Shown: positions 33,551 to 45,027 of the stretch, one piece after another
Layout of the letters: each line of letters starts with the position of its first letter
Numbering within the stretch: the first letter of the stretch is position 1
Assembly (NCBI GenBank): GCA_010094045.1
Contig: ML986579.1
Coordinates: 808,206-872,205, forward strand
Direction: 5' to 3'
From: Lojkania enalia
Lineage: Eukaryota; Ascomycota; Dothideomycetes; Pleosporales
DNA length: 64,000 nucleotides
Program-made: the position numbers and the translations under genes
The notes under the pieces: model-generated
The model's database searches: none
Seen by the model: only the letters and a program-made list of their open reading frames with translations
Told to the model about the DNA's origin: nothing

Positions 33551-34570
33551 TTTCCCGAACATTCTCGGTGCCTTGCCGCTCGCTCAGACCACTGTCAATT
33601 TGTACCTGATCCTCCCGCGCGGCCATCACTGGTTGCTGACCACCTCCTGAAAGCTAGACCGGGGTACCGGGGAATCGGTTAACTACCTTCCTAGTGCTCT
33701 TGCACGAGCTTTTGTAGTGCGCCCTGCCAAAGTGTCCCCGAGCATACAAGCCATGCATTTAGCCAAAGTATCTCTCGAGCCCAGTCCTTGAGCAAAACGT
33801 GACGGACAGTGCAGAAGCCGTAGGGCTCTGTCCCAACAATAATCAAGCGAACGAATTCCAGAAGATTTTAAAATGTTTTATTGCAAGCGAGATGCTGCTC
33901 GCGTGGTTGAACACCCCAAAGGGTTAATGCAGAATTTATTCTACAGGCTTTTTTTAGACGTAAAAGCAAATACATTTTGTATTGCTTCGCCAAGTGACAT
34001 AATATCTCAAATGACACACAGATACCCTGTCGAGACAGCGTCTGGGAATGTGATAAAAGAATCTGCACTATAGCTTGTTAAATACGCAGACCTAGGGCTC
34101 CACGGCCGTTCCTGCATCCTGTAGACGGCGAAGAGCGGCCCTGTCCGTTCCGTTACGCAACTAGAGTCGAGTCATCTTACAAAAGATGGACAATGTAACG
34201 GGATAGTGAATGCCGAAGATAATCTGAGTGCTCAAGGTAAAGCCGCCGCATTCCAACTTCGTCGTAACGGCGGGCACCAATTCAGTGTTGCCTTCATCTG
34301 AAGCAAAAGACCACCTGTATTAAGCCTCGTAGATAATTGTGCGGCTGATTTCACGGAGCTCCAGAGTGTTCCGCGATAGCGTGAGTTTAAGCGCAGTAGA
34401 GCGCGGGAGAATTCGACGGTAGAGATGGTCTTCGTGCTTGATGCAGCTACTGGCAAGTGGCCCTTGCTTCTGGATGAATGAGAGACAGTGTCGATCCTAT
34501 CAATCGTTCTTTTATGGACATGAATCATGAGAAGATCAAATGTCTTATAGTAGTCAGGACATATTAATGC
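33551..34570. other. Intergenic, no gene recognised
   Basis: About 1 kb between the doubtful 33-kb locus and the 3' end of the receptor gene. Short frames only, without motifs. No repeats noticed. Confidence 0.35.
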
Positions 34571-36441
34571 TCATATTTTGTTTCTCATTCCTTCTTCATC
34601 GTCAATAACCGGTGGATGCAAACCTAGACCGCCCCTTGCGTGTGTAGATCGTGGATCCCAGTCCATGCGCATAGCAGATTGTGATGGAGGTCGTGGAGTC
34701 GAAAAGCTGAGCGTTGGACTTCGATATTCACGCTGAACTTCTTTCCCGAAGTAATCAGGAGTGCCAGTCAAAGACCGTCGATAAGGGTCAAATTCTGCTC
34801 CAGGGCTAGTGACTGCACTCTCGGGTACTTTCAATGGGCTGCGCGTGACCTGCATCAATTCATAGTTGCGAACGTCATTGGTGTGCTGCTTGGCATCCAG
34901 AGAAACAAACTCCCGTTTGGAACTAGTTTTTGACCTTATGAGATCCCACCACGCCGAGAACATCGAAGCTCTGACGAGGAGTATGAAGCATTGTATGCCC
35001 GCTAGCTTTGAGAAAGAAAAAAAAAATCAGTATATCTTCAGACTGCGCAAGGCTATGTCGACTTACAGAAAGCATGATCAAGATAGCAATCACCGTCGAC
35101 TGATTGACAAAGAGCTCTTGGCCTAGAGGGAAGCACTTTGTACGGTCAACGGGGTTGGTAATGAGACAAAGTAGGAACGGCATCGCTTTGTCGATGTCGT
35201 CCGCAGCGTGGGTCTCGACCGAATTGAGGTAGACGAAAACAACTGAGAAGAATATAACGTCGACGAGGATGAAGACAACGATGGTAATACCTCTCCATTG
35301 AAGCCAAAGCACCTTGCGAACACGTCTGTATACTGCCCGTGCGGATCGTGTCCGCACACTAGTCGTATATGATGGCAACCCTGCGCTGCTCTGAGTTTCA
35401 GTCTTGTCGTCGCTCCACATATTCTTGATGTAAACTTTGATACAGTAGGCGAATCTAGACAGATCGTCAGTCATAGCTGTAGGTGATGGGTAAAGAAACT
35501 CACGTGGAGAGCTGTACGACCATTGCTGCTCCTGCGATGGCAAGTAGTGGGCCCCAGAAATCTTCCATCGATTTCTCGGAGTTCACGTGGCATACATCAC
35601 CGAACCTGAATGATACTCCAGTGATCGTGATTGTCACAGTGAAAAAGGTGGCGGCTACAGCCCAGCCTAGACCTTGTGCCCAGTAGAAGAAGCGCTTCCC
35701 CGGCATCACATCCCAACAAATCTGAAGATGCATTGACAGAGCCCGAATGAAAACTGAAGCAAAAGGTCAACGTAAATTCATATATCGTCTCATACGATTC
35801 AAACTTACTCCATACAGCCATTGACAAGCCACCGGCAATAAGAAATGCGCCAGAAAAAGCGCAAGTCAAGTTAGAGAACATATCGTTCGGTGTGATTTCG
35901 TCGTAACATTGAGGTGGCTTTGTTCCAAATGGTACTACAAATCCAAGCTACAAATGTTATCAGCAAATGTATCTTACATTGGAATGTATTTGTCTTACGG
36001 CTAGCAGTGCAGCGGCGATGATCAAGCAATAACTCAGATAATGCCGTCGTGTCTTCTCAGCCGGGAGACATATGAATGACACAAGGAGGAAGAGCAAGGC
36101 TATTAGTGATGCAACGTTCAGTCCTTCGGCGACTCGATACCATGTTTTGAACTCTAGAGCATCATGTCAATTGAGCAATTAGACGAATGCGTGTAAAGTT
36201 TTTCCTTACCAGGAGGATAGACGAAATCAGTGTGCGGACAAGGTAAACAACAGACAAGTCCCTTCTTGATCTGCGGAACAGGAGCACAGAAACGGCCATC
36301 CACATCTACAAAAGTCAGCTCGCCATCTCCTGTCGCATGGCTTCTCAAACACTTACATCCTCCGCCTCCGAACATAGCCATATCGTAGAAGGGAGGAGGG
36401 CATAGCCCTCGTAGCGTAGAAGCCAGTGTTGTGTTCGCCAT
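34571..36441 (-). CDS. Seven-transmembrane receptor, fungal Frizzled/Smoothened-like, seven exons
   Basis: complement(join(34571..35005,35067..35454,35504..35753,35809..35947,35999..36153,36210..36305,36357..36441)), 515 aa. A short Cys-rich ectodomain (LCPPPFYD, GGYVDGRFCAPV, GLVCCLPCPHTDFVYPP) leads into seven hydrophobic segments at about residues 74-90, 99-119, 140-164, 180-205, 225-247, 288-309 and 363-385. Between them: PPQCYDEITPNDMFSNLTCA, FIRALSMHLQICWDVMPG, and a basic third cytoplasmic loop (RSARAVYRRVRKVLWLQWRG). The C-terminal ~125 residues are a polar, disordered tail. The WxxRxLxxHLQxC and NDM/CAxSG blocks fit the fungal Frizzled/Smoothened-like group as I know it; the ligand is unknown. 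Six introns of 49-61 nt all keep phase. Expected at the plasma membrane. Confidence 0.8.
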
Positions 36442-38760
36442 TTCCAACTCTTCTTCAATTACTGTAGCCGTCGTTGAACCTGTTCAACTGTGCCTGGTGT
36501 GCCACATGGAATAAAATTTAGTGGCACCTCGACCTTCCCCGACACAGCGATATATCAGAATGGGCACGGTCGAAAGTTCTAGTAACTGCGCAAGCAATCT
36601 CCGGGCTCGATATGGAATAAGACTCCAACCTGTGATAGGTAAAAACTGCTTGACTGGAGATGGTAGTGACACCAGTTCATGCGACAGATGAAACCATATA
36701 TGGGACGCTGAGAATTAAACTTCAGAATGAGTGTAATAACAGGAAACGAAACGTCGTAGCGACTCTAGATGACTATATTAAACGCATGGAAGGTTCAAAG
36801 ATGTTGCAGAAAGAGAAGGTGAGGACTCTGGCTGGTGTTAGAGGCACACGGGGTAGATCCAAAAAGAGGGAACTTCAACGGCGGGGGCACTACAGTAATG
36901 TAGAAGAACACGCTAAGGTACGAGTGCAGGGCACGCAGGCCCGGCTCGAAGGACCTGGGCTAGAAGTCGAATTCTGGTTGGAGCGCCGGCTTGGTGGTCA
37001 TCAGTCAGAGTGTGACGATCCGCGCACGATCAGACCCCTGCACGTCTCTACGCCCAAGGCGTGGCCGGTAAGCTAAAAGGACCCGCTGAAGGCCAAGGTC
37101 AGAAAGCACTGGGATTCCTGCAGTGCCGGGACGGGGGCCAGGAACCTAACGAAAGCTGGCATTAGGCCGAGCGACTGTCGGGATTGCACGACCGCTGTCA
37201 GGGGAATTCCAGCTCGCGCTCATGATTTGCCCAGCGCCACGAAGGTCTTTCGCGCCGCAGCCCACGAGGGTAAAGGCATGACAGCTTCAAGCGACCCCTA
37301 CCGGCTAGCGTGTGCAGGCAGAAATGCCTAAGCAGCGGACGGTGAAATTCTTCTGCCTTATGCCATGTTGCTCGTCTAACACGAGACGACGGGCGCGCAT
37401 GGCCATTCTCCACTATGCAATATCATCGTCTTGGAACGAATTCGGCATTGTGCCATGGTAGATACCGGTATAGGTAGTTATTTGCTGATAGGCCCAACAA
37501 TGGCCCGCTTCTGACGAGAGCTGAAGCGCGTTCCTGGGGCCCGTAGGTGGAAGTAGATGAGACGTATGATGGAACGCTCATCGTTCACCAGGGCTAATCG
37601 TGGATAGCGGACGATGACTGGTGGGGAGTCTCCAAGAGTGGCGCAGCGTTCAACTTCGGCGAGCCCCCAATCGCTGCCCGCAACGGGACCTCACGTGGCC
37701 CAGGCAATATTCGAGTAGATGCTCTAGAAAGGAGTTTGAAATGTGGAAGCCGCTCAGAAGAGCGGTCTACAGCTGTACCGCTAATTACGAAAATCAGTTT
37801 CCGGCTGTGTCGCTCAGATAGATGGCGGAGCAAAGCCTGCCGCCTGGAGCTGGAGAACAACGCCCCGGGCTTCTCCGATGCGAGAAAGGTAGCCAGAATG
37901 AGAGATGGTTTACAGGGAGAGCCCCGAACATACGTCCGTGGTGGGCGAAGGCTCCATCGACTCTATTGATTGATTCAGGTGGCTCAGAGGATCTCGTCAT
38001 ACGCCAAGACGGCGTCACTAAGGCCAATGGACGCGTGAGGAGCGCATGTGGTAGGGCGTGGACGAACTGCTGGCCCAAAGAAAGGGAAAATGAGCTGGGA
38101 GGGTGTTGTTGAGCCGTTCTGGAAAACGGGGGAAGTGTGGGCAGCTGTTTTTGGCTTAGCGCCGCGTCTGTTCGTCCAACCCCACGGTGAATTTGCACTT
38201 CCCGTACTTCACCCTCTCCCGCTCTATCAATAATCATCGATAGGCGTCGCAACTCATTATTTCTTCTGGCGCCGCCCGCTGTCTCACCCCACCATTGGGC
38301 TTTGCTCGACATGCCTAAAGTGTCTGCACGCGACTGTGGATATCGTCTTGACTCAGCGCGGTCGCGCCAACAGAGCCCCTGACTCTGTCCACAGTCGACA
38401 CGCTTTTCGCGCCCTCACGCGTTGCGTTGAGACCGCTTTCCTTAGCCAATGGGTACCTACAGCTCCAGGACAAGCAATGCTGATCTTCCGGGCTTTGGGC
38501 CTGGCCGCAACGAATATTGAGTATTCACTCCGCTGGCACTACATTGTTAGCCAACGCCACCCAATTATCGCGTGTACCTGCCCCCTTGTAGCCGGACCGG
38601 TCAAAGACGCATCGTTACTTATGGGCTCGAAGAAGCAAGGAGTTTTACGAAATCCAATTGCGGTGTCTGCAACATCACACACCAGTGTCTAATCGGATGA
38701 GATGCTGAAGAGCAAGAAGACTCATTATTTCGCCTAGACTCATCTTTTACTGCACGAGAC

Positions 38761-38774
38761 ATGGTCCGGACCAT
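38761..38774. repeat. 14-bp perfect palindrome
   Basis: atggtccggaccat reads the same on both strands. It lies in the gene-poor block, at the border of its AT-rich part. It could be a dimeric transcription-factor site; a chance occurrence is also plausible. Confidence 0.4.
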
Positions 38775-40189
38775 CAATGGCGGAGTCGCTGCTCCGTATG
38801 TACTAATGCCAATTTTTAAATTTCTTGAAATTATAGCTCCAGCCGACGTGCTTGCGTGGTATACTAAAATGGCCTGGCACTCCCCGCTATTTCCGACGCC
38901 CTAAAAAGCCACCAGTGCCCACTGTTTGTTTTGCCTAGAATATCGCATCAGGAAGCTACAGCAATCAGGTGAGCAGAAGCCCGAGCTAATAGTTCATTCA
39001 AAATTTCCTTAGACTACATATGTAGTCCTCACTTCCTTAGTATTAGGTGAAGATGTTCCATTTAAAACGAAATATTAATTAGCCATTTTGAGCCATTCGA
39101 AGTATGGACTAAATGTTAAAGCAACCCATCGGTTTGCATGCTTAGATCCTCGATAGTGGTCTTAGCTTCACTAATTCATCATTTATTTTAGGATCCCATT
39201 CATGGCATTGGTGGGGTGGGAAACACCACCCCGTGTTAACAAGGTCTAATCAATTTCACTCGCAGTCCAATCCTGGACACAAACGGATCTTGAACCTGTT
39301 GCCATGGATCCGGTAAGAACTAATCTCCCAGTCCATACTAAACTAGAGTTTTCTCCCTAATAATTTCGCAAGACAACGTTGATAAAAGTCTGAACGAAAC
39401 GATTGGTATGCGTTCAATGCAAACACTTCCACCTATTTGATCGATTCTTTTCAAGTTTAATATTACTTATCAGGAACAAATAGGCCGACCTTCTTGCTGC
39501 TAAAGCATGAAGGCTTATATAGGTGATAATTCTGGCTGACATTACTTCTTACCTCTCTATTGCCAACGGCCAAAGAACAGTCTAGAAGAATGTTTCTAAA
39601 TCGACGCTAATTGATAGTAGCTTGAATTGAAAAACGGAACTGAGTATCCTGAGCATTGTTGCTGGAATATGGGGCCAAATATAGGCGACCAATGTTCTAG
39701 TTTAGTGATACGGCGCCATACTCTACCGCCAATATTCATCTTCAACTCCGTCCTTAGACAGCTCTACTCAAGTCTACTATTCTATTCTCTCTTCTCTATC
39801 ACTTCTAATGTCGATACATTATGTGATCATTGTATTCGCCCTTCCATTGGTTTGGTATAATGCGAAGCTGTTTTGGACCCGACCTACCCCATGAGTAAAT
39901 CATGTCCACTTACCAAAATGGACGACGTCAGCCACGACCATGGCATTCTATTCATTTTCTCGGACTACCGTACGCCTAATCTGCAGAAAGAATTGGCGGC
40001 GCTATGGCACATAGGTCTTTTGACGATAGATTTCAAAATACGAGACTTCTCGCCAGCCACATCACAAAGAAATCATTAATGCGCACAGCTTTTACCAGTG
40101 CAGGTCGATCCTCTTTATTTGTACTGATGACGAGCATCTTTAAACCATGCAAGTGAATTCATAAAGCCTCTCGACGGTCGCTCGGTGAT

Positions 40190-40224
40190 AATATAAAAAA
40201 AAATAAAAATAAAAATAAAAAATT
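40190..40224. repeat. A-rich simple repeat (AAAAAT units)
   Basis: Repeats of aaaaat/aaaaataaaaat followed by aattttgggg. Low-complexity tract in the gene-poor block; no function inferred. Confidence 0.7.
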
Positions 40225-41225
40225 TTGGGGTTTAGAACGTCGCACGAACGCCCCAGTGACATTTATCTCTAATCACCTTCCCTCATAGTACAAATCTGGC
40301 GAGCCGTGTTGGAGGCGTTCTGAGGCGCACACAAGGCGCCCAAAACTACCATATCAAGTTGCGACGTGTTTCCTAATCGGGGTTTTCTCCGAGGCGGGAT
40401 GGTGAAACGAACGGTTGGCGGATGCTTGCCCCTTGTCGTTTAGCCGAGCGAAGTTCAGCGGGACCGACCATGGAAAATGTGAGGATGTGATACATATGCA
40501 ATTTCTGCAGTGAGCGGTGAGTTTGGCGTAAGAAATCGGCCCGAGATTATGATGTCGGTGGTGAGATGGGGCTGGCTGACAACTGGAGCTCAAGAGCCGC
40601 AATGATGAGGAAGCCATGTTTTTCACAACCTATCTATCCCTGCGTGCGAATATTGGACGAATTTCTCATAAATAGAGTATAGGAGGCCTATTCCGCACTA
40701 ATGAGAGAGTGAATCATCATCAACGTTGTGGTTATTGTGTAGCCTTTCTTACGACAATACGATCTTCGCCCTACGGGCAATGGGCACCACACTTGCGCCC
40801 CTCCATTTTCCTAATATCCCGATTTCAAACATCTCTCAAGGAGAGGAATTTGTCAAACTAGACGAGCTAACTCCTTTTCCCCGAATCATATAACGGAAAT
40901 CCTCAGCACTGAAATATGTAGCAATAAAGACTTTTCAAATGGCCATCTTAAACGGTAAGAGATCCCTGCAACACAGTACGCATATACCAATAGTGCGGGG
41001 TTTTCCAATGGCCTTTTTTTTTTCTTTATCCCTAGAAACATAAATCAAAACGCGCCGTTGAAAAAAATGATTCATACCATACAATGTCGCAGTCTCCAAA
41101 GTGACTACTACCCATCTATTCTAATACTTAATCTCATTAGGCGCCATCTCTCCGGTGGCTGGCCCACTTACTAATAGCATATCTAATATTGATAGTGTTT
41201 TAATCTCGGAGAGCACTTCGACAGG

Positions 41226-43791
41226 TTACTCACCAACAAAGTCATCCAATACATCAATGGTCTCCTCGTTCTCAACTTCGCTCCCTCCCCAAGGGAGTAA
41301 TGCATTTTCGTCCGCATGAGGGTCAATGTAACTATCATTGATATCCTCATCAGGATGGCCCTCCACAAATATTTCTAGGAAGTTCTTGAGACCGGGCTCA
41401 AAATCCTCAAGCAGGTCGCTAGCTTCTGAATCCCCAAACACATCTTCAATATCTGATCGAAGGAAAAGCCTTCGACCACGAAGCCGCCCCGACGATACAT
41501 GTCTCTTCCCCGATTCCCAATCGTACGGGTAGATAGGAGGTTGCGGAGTGTTCAACAACTTGGCATGTTCCTCTGGTGATACAGGATTCGTGACTTCGTC
41601 GCTAGATTCCGTCACTTCCTCTTCATTTCCTCCCGAAGCGTTTTCCATACCTTCCTCCGGCGCAGAAGCTATCGAATACGATTCCCTCAACAACCATTGA
41701 AACAAGGGGCTGCTTATAATCTCTGTGATATCAGCCTGCAAGAGTCCAAATAAATCCACTATCTCCGCAAGAGACGTCACGTTATCCCTGATAACTCCGT
41801 CTCCCAGGAGTTGCAAGTACAAAATGACAGCTTTCCTTGCAAAAGTAAGCTTTGCGTCCCTCCTTCGAGAGGGATGTTTGCCTAGAAGCTTCTTGTAGTC
41901 TTCAAATGATAAATCTGGGTCGAACGGCTGGTCGTAAAGAGATGTTGCTACTGGGATATGGGGTCCTTCATGGATAGGAGGGGATTTGGGCTCCGGATCG
42001 CAGTCTGCTACACTCTCTCGCTTTTGTAGACACCGCTTGAACTTGTGCGAAAACTCGAGAGCAGGTTGCATTTCCGGGCCGGTTAATATTTCCAGTGCTA
42101 CCGGGGGTTCCAGTCCAACTAGAAGCTCTGGTGTTGCTGGGATGTCTGGCTCCGGTGCTTCCTTCGGTGTTACTAACATCAATCTATCAAGCAGTGCATC
42201 TATCGAATCGTCGAAGAAGCCTTTAAGGATACTACTGACTGATTGTTTTATGTCTCCTCGATCGACTATTGATACCACTAGTGCTGCCTGCAACATAGCT
42301 TCTAACAGCTGTAGTAATGGATCTAGAGGAACGACTGGTCGCAACGTTACACTAGTTGGCTGATCGAGAGGTACGGCAGGTAAAGTATCTGAAGTAACCG
42401 ACAAAGGATTTGGAGAAGGTGTTAAAATGAATGAAGATATGGCCAACGATTCCGTATTACTCAGAAAAGGGATTGCCTCTTCCACATTGTCGATCACATT
42501 ATCTGAATTCGGAGCTTGAACCATGCTACTGAGTTCTTGGGCATCTTCAGCCAGTGTCAGCAAGTTTGTGCTTACGCTTACTTCTGCGACTTCTGGCTCA
42601 AAGCTTGTTACTGACTGCCATACCCGCAAACTGTTGATTGCCCAATATGCTTCTTCAAAGGCTTCTGGGTGTTCGCCCACAAAGGCCTTGCAACTGTCTT
42701 CCGGGGATGCAGCCTCGGCTCCTAAACATATAGACCCAGCATCTTTCCCGAATCTAGTACCTGCCCAGCCTCCGCAAAACGTTGTATCGATGACTATCGT
42801 ATGATTGAAGAATTTCTCAGGGAACGAATTGGAACACGGCCCGGAAAACTCAGCGCTAGGGATACCATATGTGGAAGGATCTGGAGAAGAGTCGAGCGAC
42901 ATAGATGTCAATGACTCGGGCGCCAAAGTAGGAGGGAAAAACCATATCTTAATGGCTGAGTTTGTCCATTCCATTGCGTATATCTATCGGATTTGTTAGT
43001 TCCAGAAACGTGGATATGAAACTTTGGATCCAAAACATGTGGTAGAAAGAACGCTCTTACGCCTCCACCATTTAGGTTGAACTTGTTCCCATAAGTACCC
43101 GCCTCTGTAAATTTAACTCCACAGCCTAGGTTTCCGTCGTGATTGATGTTGCAGTTTGTGGATCTCCACGTTGATTTTTGCACCACATCACTAGAGACAA
43201 GGCATTCTCCGGTAGCGTGAAGTGCTGCATCATTACCCTTGGCATCATTGACTCCCTCAATGATATCTACGAAGAGTATTAGTGTTGAGCCTAAAAACAT
43301 ACAAATCAATATTCTACCTGATATGAAAGAGGAACATACCAATTTCTCCGTCTGTAGGCCAGTCCCCTAGCCCTACGGTCCAAAACGCGGGCCATGTTCC
43401 GCATCCCACTGGTAAATGACTAAGATCCAAGACGAACAAGCCTTCTGTGAAAGTCAACCTGCTCTCCAATCGAACACTTGGCCGGCCTGGACCCCCAGCT
43501 GAATACACATTTGAATGGTCGACCCCTAAATAAACTATACCAGTGCTATTGTGAATGAGGCCTGTAGCAGAGGCGTTGTCAAACGGGACATATGTGACAA
43601 ATCCGCCAGTAGGGTCTTGACCCTGTGAGGTGTTTTTAGTAAATCAATGTGTTAATGACCTCTAGGCTTACAGTGAAGAAGGTGAACTCGTCAAAAAAGT
43701 TCGAAGCATTGTAGTCACGAATCAGCGAATACCTCCGAGACAGTGTACCAGGCAGTAGAGACAAAAGTGTATACAGTACGAGGTAAAACAT
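41226..43791 (-). CDS. Secreted GH16 endo-1,3(4)-beta-glucanase with a ~460-residue C-terminal extension
   Basis: complement(join(41226..42983,43061..43266,43340..43622,43672..43791)), 788 aa. Signal peptide MFYLVLYTLLSLLPGTLS. Domain start NFFDEFTFFTGQDPTGGFV, WPAFWTVG, catalytic motif GEIDIIEGVND (nucleophile Glu133, acid/base Glu138) split by intron 43267-43339, then IYAMEWTNSAIKIWFFP and the closing EEAYWAINSLRVWQ at about residue 326. Such enzymes cleave cell-wall or plant beta-glucans. Residues 327-788 are acidic/proline-rich with no family I recognise, containing a possible folded part (SFEDYKKLLGKHPSRR, AVILYLQLLGDGVI, ADITEIISSPLFQWLLRES). Introns 49-77 nt, all in phase. The stop TAA follows ..FVGE, but gtgagt at the same place could be a donor to a short last exon. 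Confidence 0.88.
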
Positions 43792-44473
43792 GTCGGAACA
43801 TTACTGATAATCGATGCTAACTGAAGAGGAAAGTTGTAGAATCTAGCAACAAAGGTGAAGAGATATCACATAAAGTGAGGCGCATACATTCCTCGCGTTG
43901 TGTAGGCTGGCGCGTTAGGCTTTCCCCTTTGGACACAAATTCCTTTATGGAATGTATAGAACATGATAGAGACTGCAAGGGCTCCAAACAACCGCTACAT
44001 TATCGTATGGATGGTCAATGTCCTTCCTAAAGTAATACAGCTAAAATGACTTCCCATTGTGCCGGATCAGCATCCAGTGTCCACAATTCCTAATTCAATA
44101 TTAGAAGCATTCACAATAAGGATACTCTTGATACCCACCTGAGTAAACCCCGCCATGGCTAGGTGAAACAATCGTACAAAAAGATCAAGACTGTATGAGA
44201 AAATTGAGCCAAAATGTGCTCCTAAATAAACATCATTTCACCATCGCAGTGGGCATTTCTGTTTCAGGTTTAGACATTTAGTCTCAACAAGTACAATATC
44301 AAAGCCGCTTACCGTTGCGGATAATGGCTACGGTCGTATCCAATGCCAGCATAATGGAATGATGCCGACACGGACTTACACATGAAACTCGTAACCTGAC
44401 AAAATCAAGTCGTGTAAGGCTCTCTCTAACGGGAAACGAATTGATGTTCCTGGAAGAATAGATCAACGGCAAC
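43792..44473. other. Promoter side of the GH16 gene and CDC26 3' region
   Basis: 682 bp, AT-rich, no gene recognised. Confidence 0.35.
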
Positions 44474-44698
44474 TTAGCGCCCGGTAGTACCCATGATCCG
44501 GTCCTTTTTGGATTTCTCCTGAGCAGCAGTATCTACTCCTTGGGAATTCTCTACCTTCTTGCCGGCGTTGGAGCTATCAGTCGATTGGGCGGAGGCTTGC
44601 TGCTGCTGTTGTAGCCACAATATTTGCTCGCGACGTTTCTCGTACTGCTTGACATCCTCGTCCGTTAAAGTGATGGTAGTCGGAGCACGGCGAAGCAT
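44474..44698 (-). CDS. CDC26: Anaphase-promoting complex subunit CDC26, 74 aa
   Basis: Small APC/C subunit that stabilises the TPR subunit APC6/Cut9; nuclear. The N-terminus MLRRAPTTITLTDEDVKQYE is the family hallmark (MLRR-PT-I-LT), the segment that enters the APC6 TPR groove. It is followed by a helix-like EKRREQILWL, a short polyglutamine run, a disordered linker and a C-terminal DRIMG segment seen in other fungal members. Length is typical (70-100 aa). Single exon. Divergent from the predicted mitochondrial gene at 45028 with 329 bp between starts. Confidence 0.85.
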   Translation of the reverse strand: MLRRAPTTITLTDEDVKQYEKRREQILWLQQQQQASAQSTDSSNAGKKVENSQGVDTAAQEKSKKDRIMGTTGR

Positions 44699-45027
44699 TT
44701 CGATTCCGAGGATCTGACTCTTGGTTTAGCTTGGTATGGTAAACAAAGAGGTGCGAGTTGGGCAGATATTGACGTAGACGAAGGGTAGGGGGGTTCAAGG
44801 CTGGGGTTGTGTGGTGACGTTTGCTTCGTTCCAAAAGTGAAATGCAACCACGATTCAAACAATTAACAGCTAAGAGCCCTGGTAATGCAGGGCTGAGATA
44901 GTACGTGCGTAGAGTGGGGTCTGGTGAAAGTCATATTCACATGGAGTACCCCGATCACGCCAAGACTTAGCTAACCTTTCGTCTAGAAAGTTTATGTGCG
45001 AACGACCTTCCTTCATCCCCCGCGACC
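44699..45027. promoter_or_regulatory. Divergent intergenic region CDC26 / mitochondrial protein gene
   Basis: 329 bp between the two divergent ATGs; promoters of both must be here. No other feature seen. Confidence 0.4.

Larger units (their letters stand above)
36442..41225. other. 4.8-kb gene-poor block
   Basis: The longest stretch without a recognisable gene. 36.6-38.7 kb has normal GC and some frames of 100-140 codons (36660-37076 +, 37794-38312 -, 38336-38692 +) but none shows a family motif, splice logic or typical composition. From about 38.7 to 40.2 kb the sequence is AT-rich. I saw no terminal repeats, reverse-transcriptase or transposase fragments, but old decayed elements could be missed by eye. 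Confidence 0.4.

Noticed and set aside
36660..37076. 138-codon + strand frame, Arg/Glu-rich
   Set aside because: No recognisable family, no conserved-looking blocks, composition like random GC-balanced sequence. Kept only as part of the gene-poor block.
38336..38692. 118-codon + strand frame
   Set aside because: No motif, weak start context, no splice partners; the opposite strand is equally open at 37794-38312.
39215..39240. Inverted repeat ggggtgg..ccacccc as a transposon end
   Set aside because: Only 7 bp with a short loop; no partner copy, target-site duplication or element-encoded gene was found.
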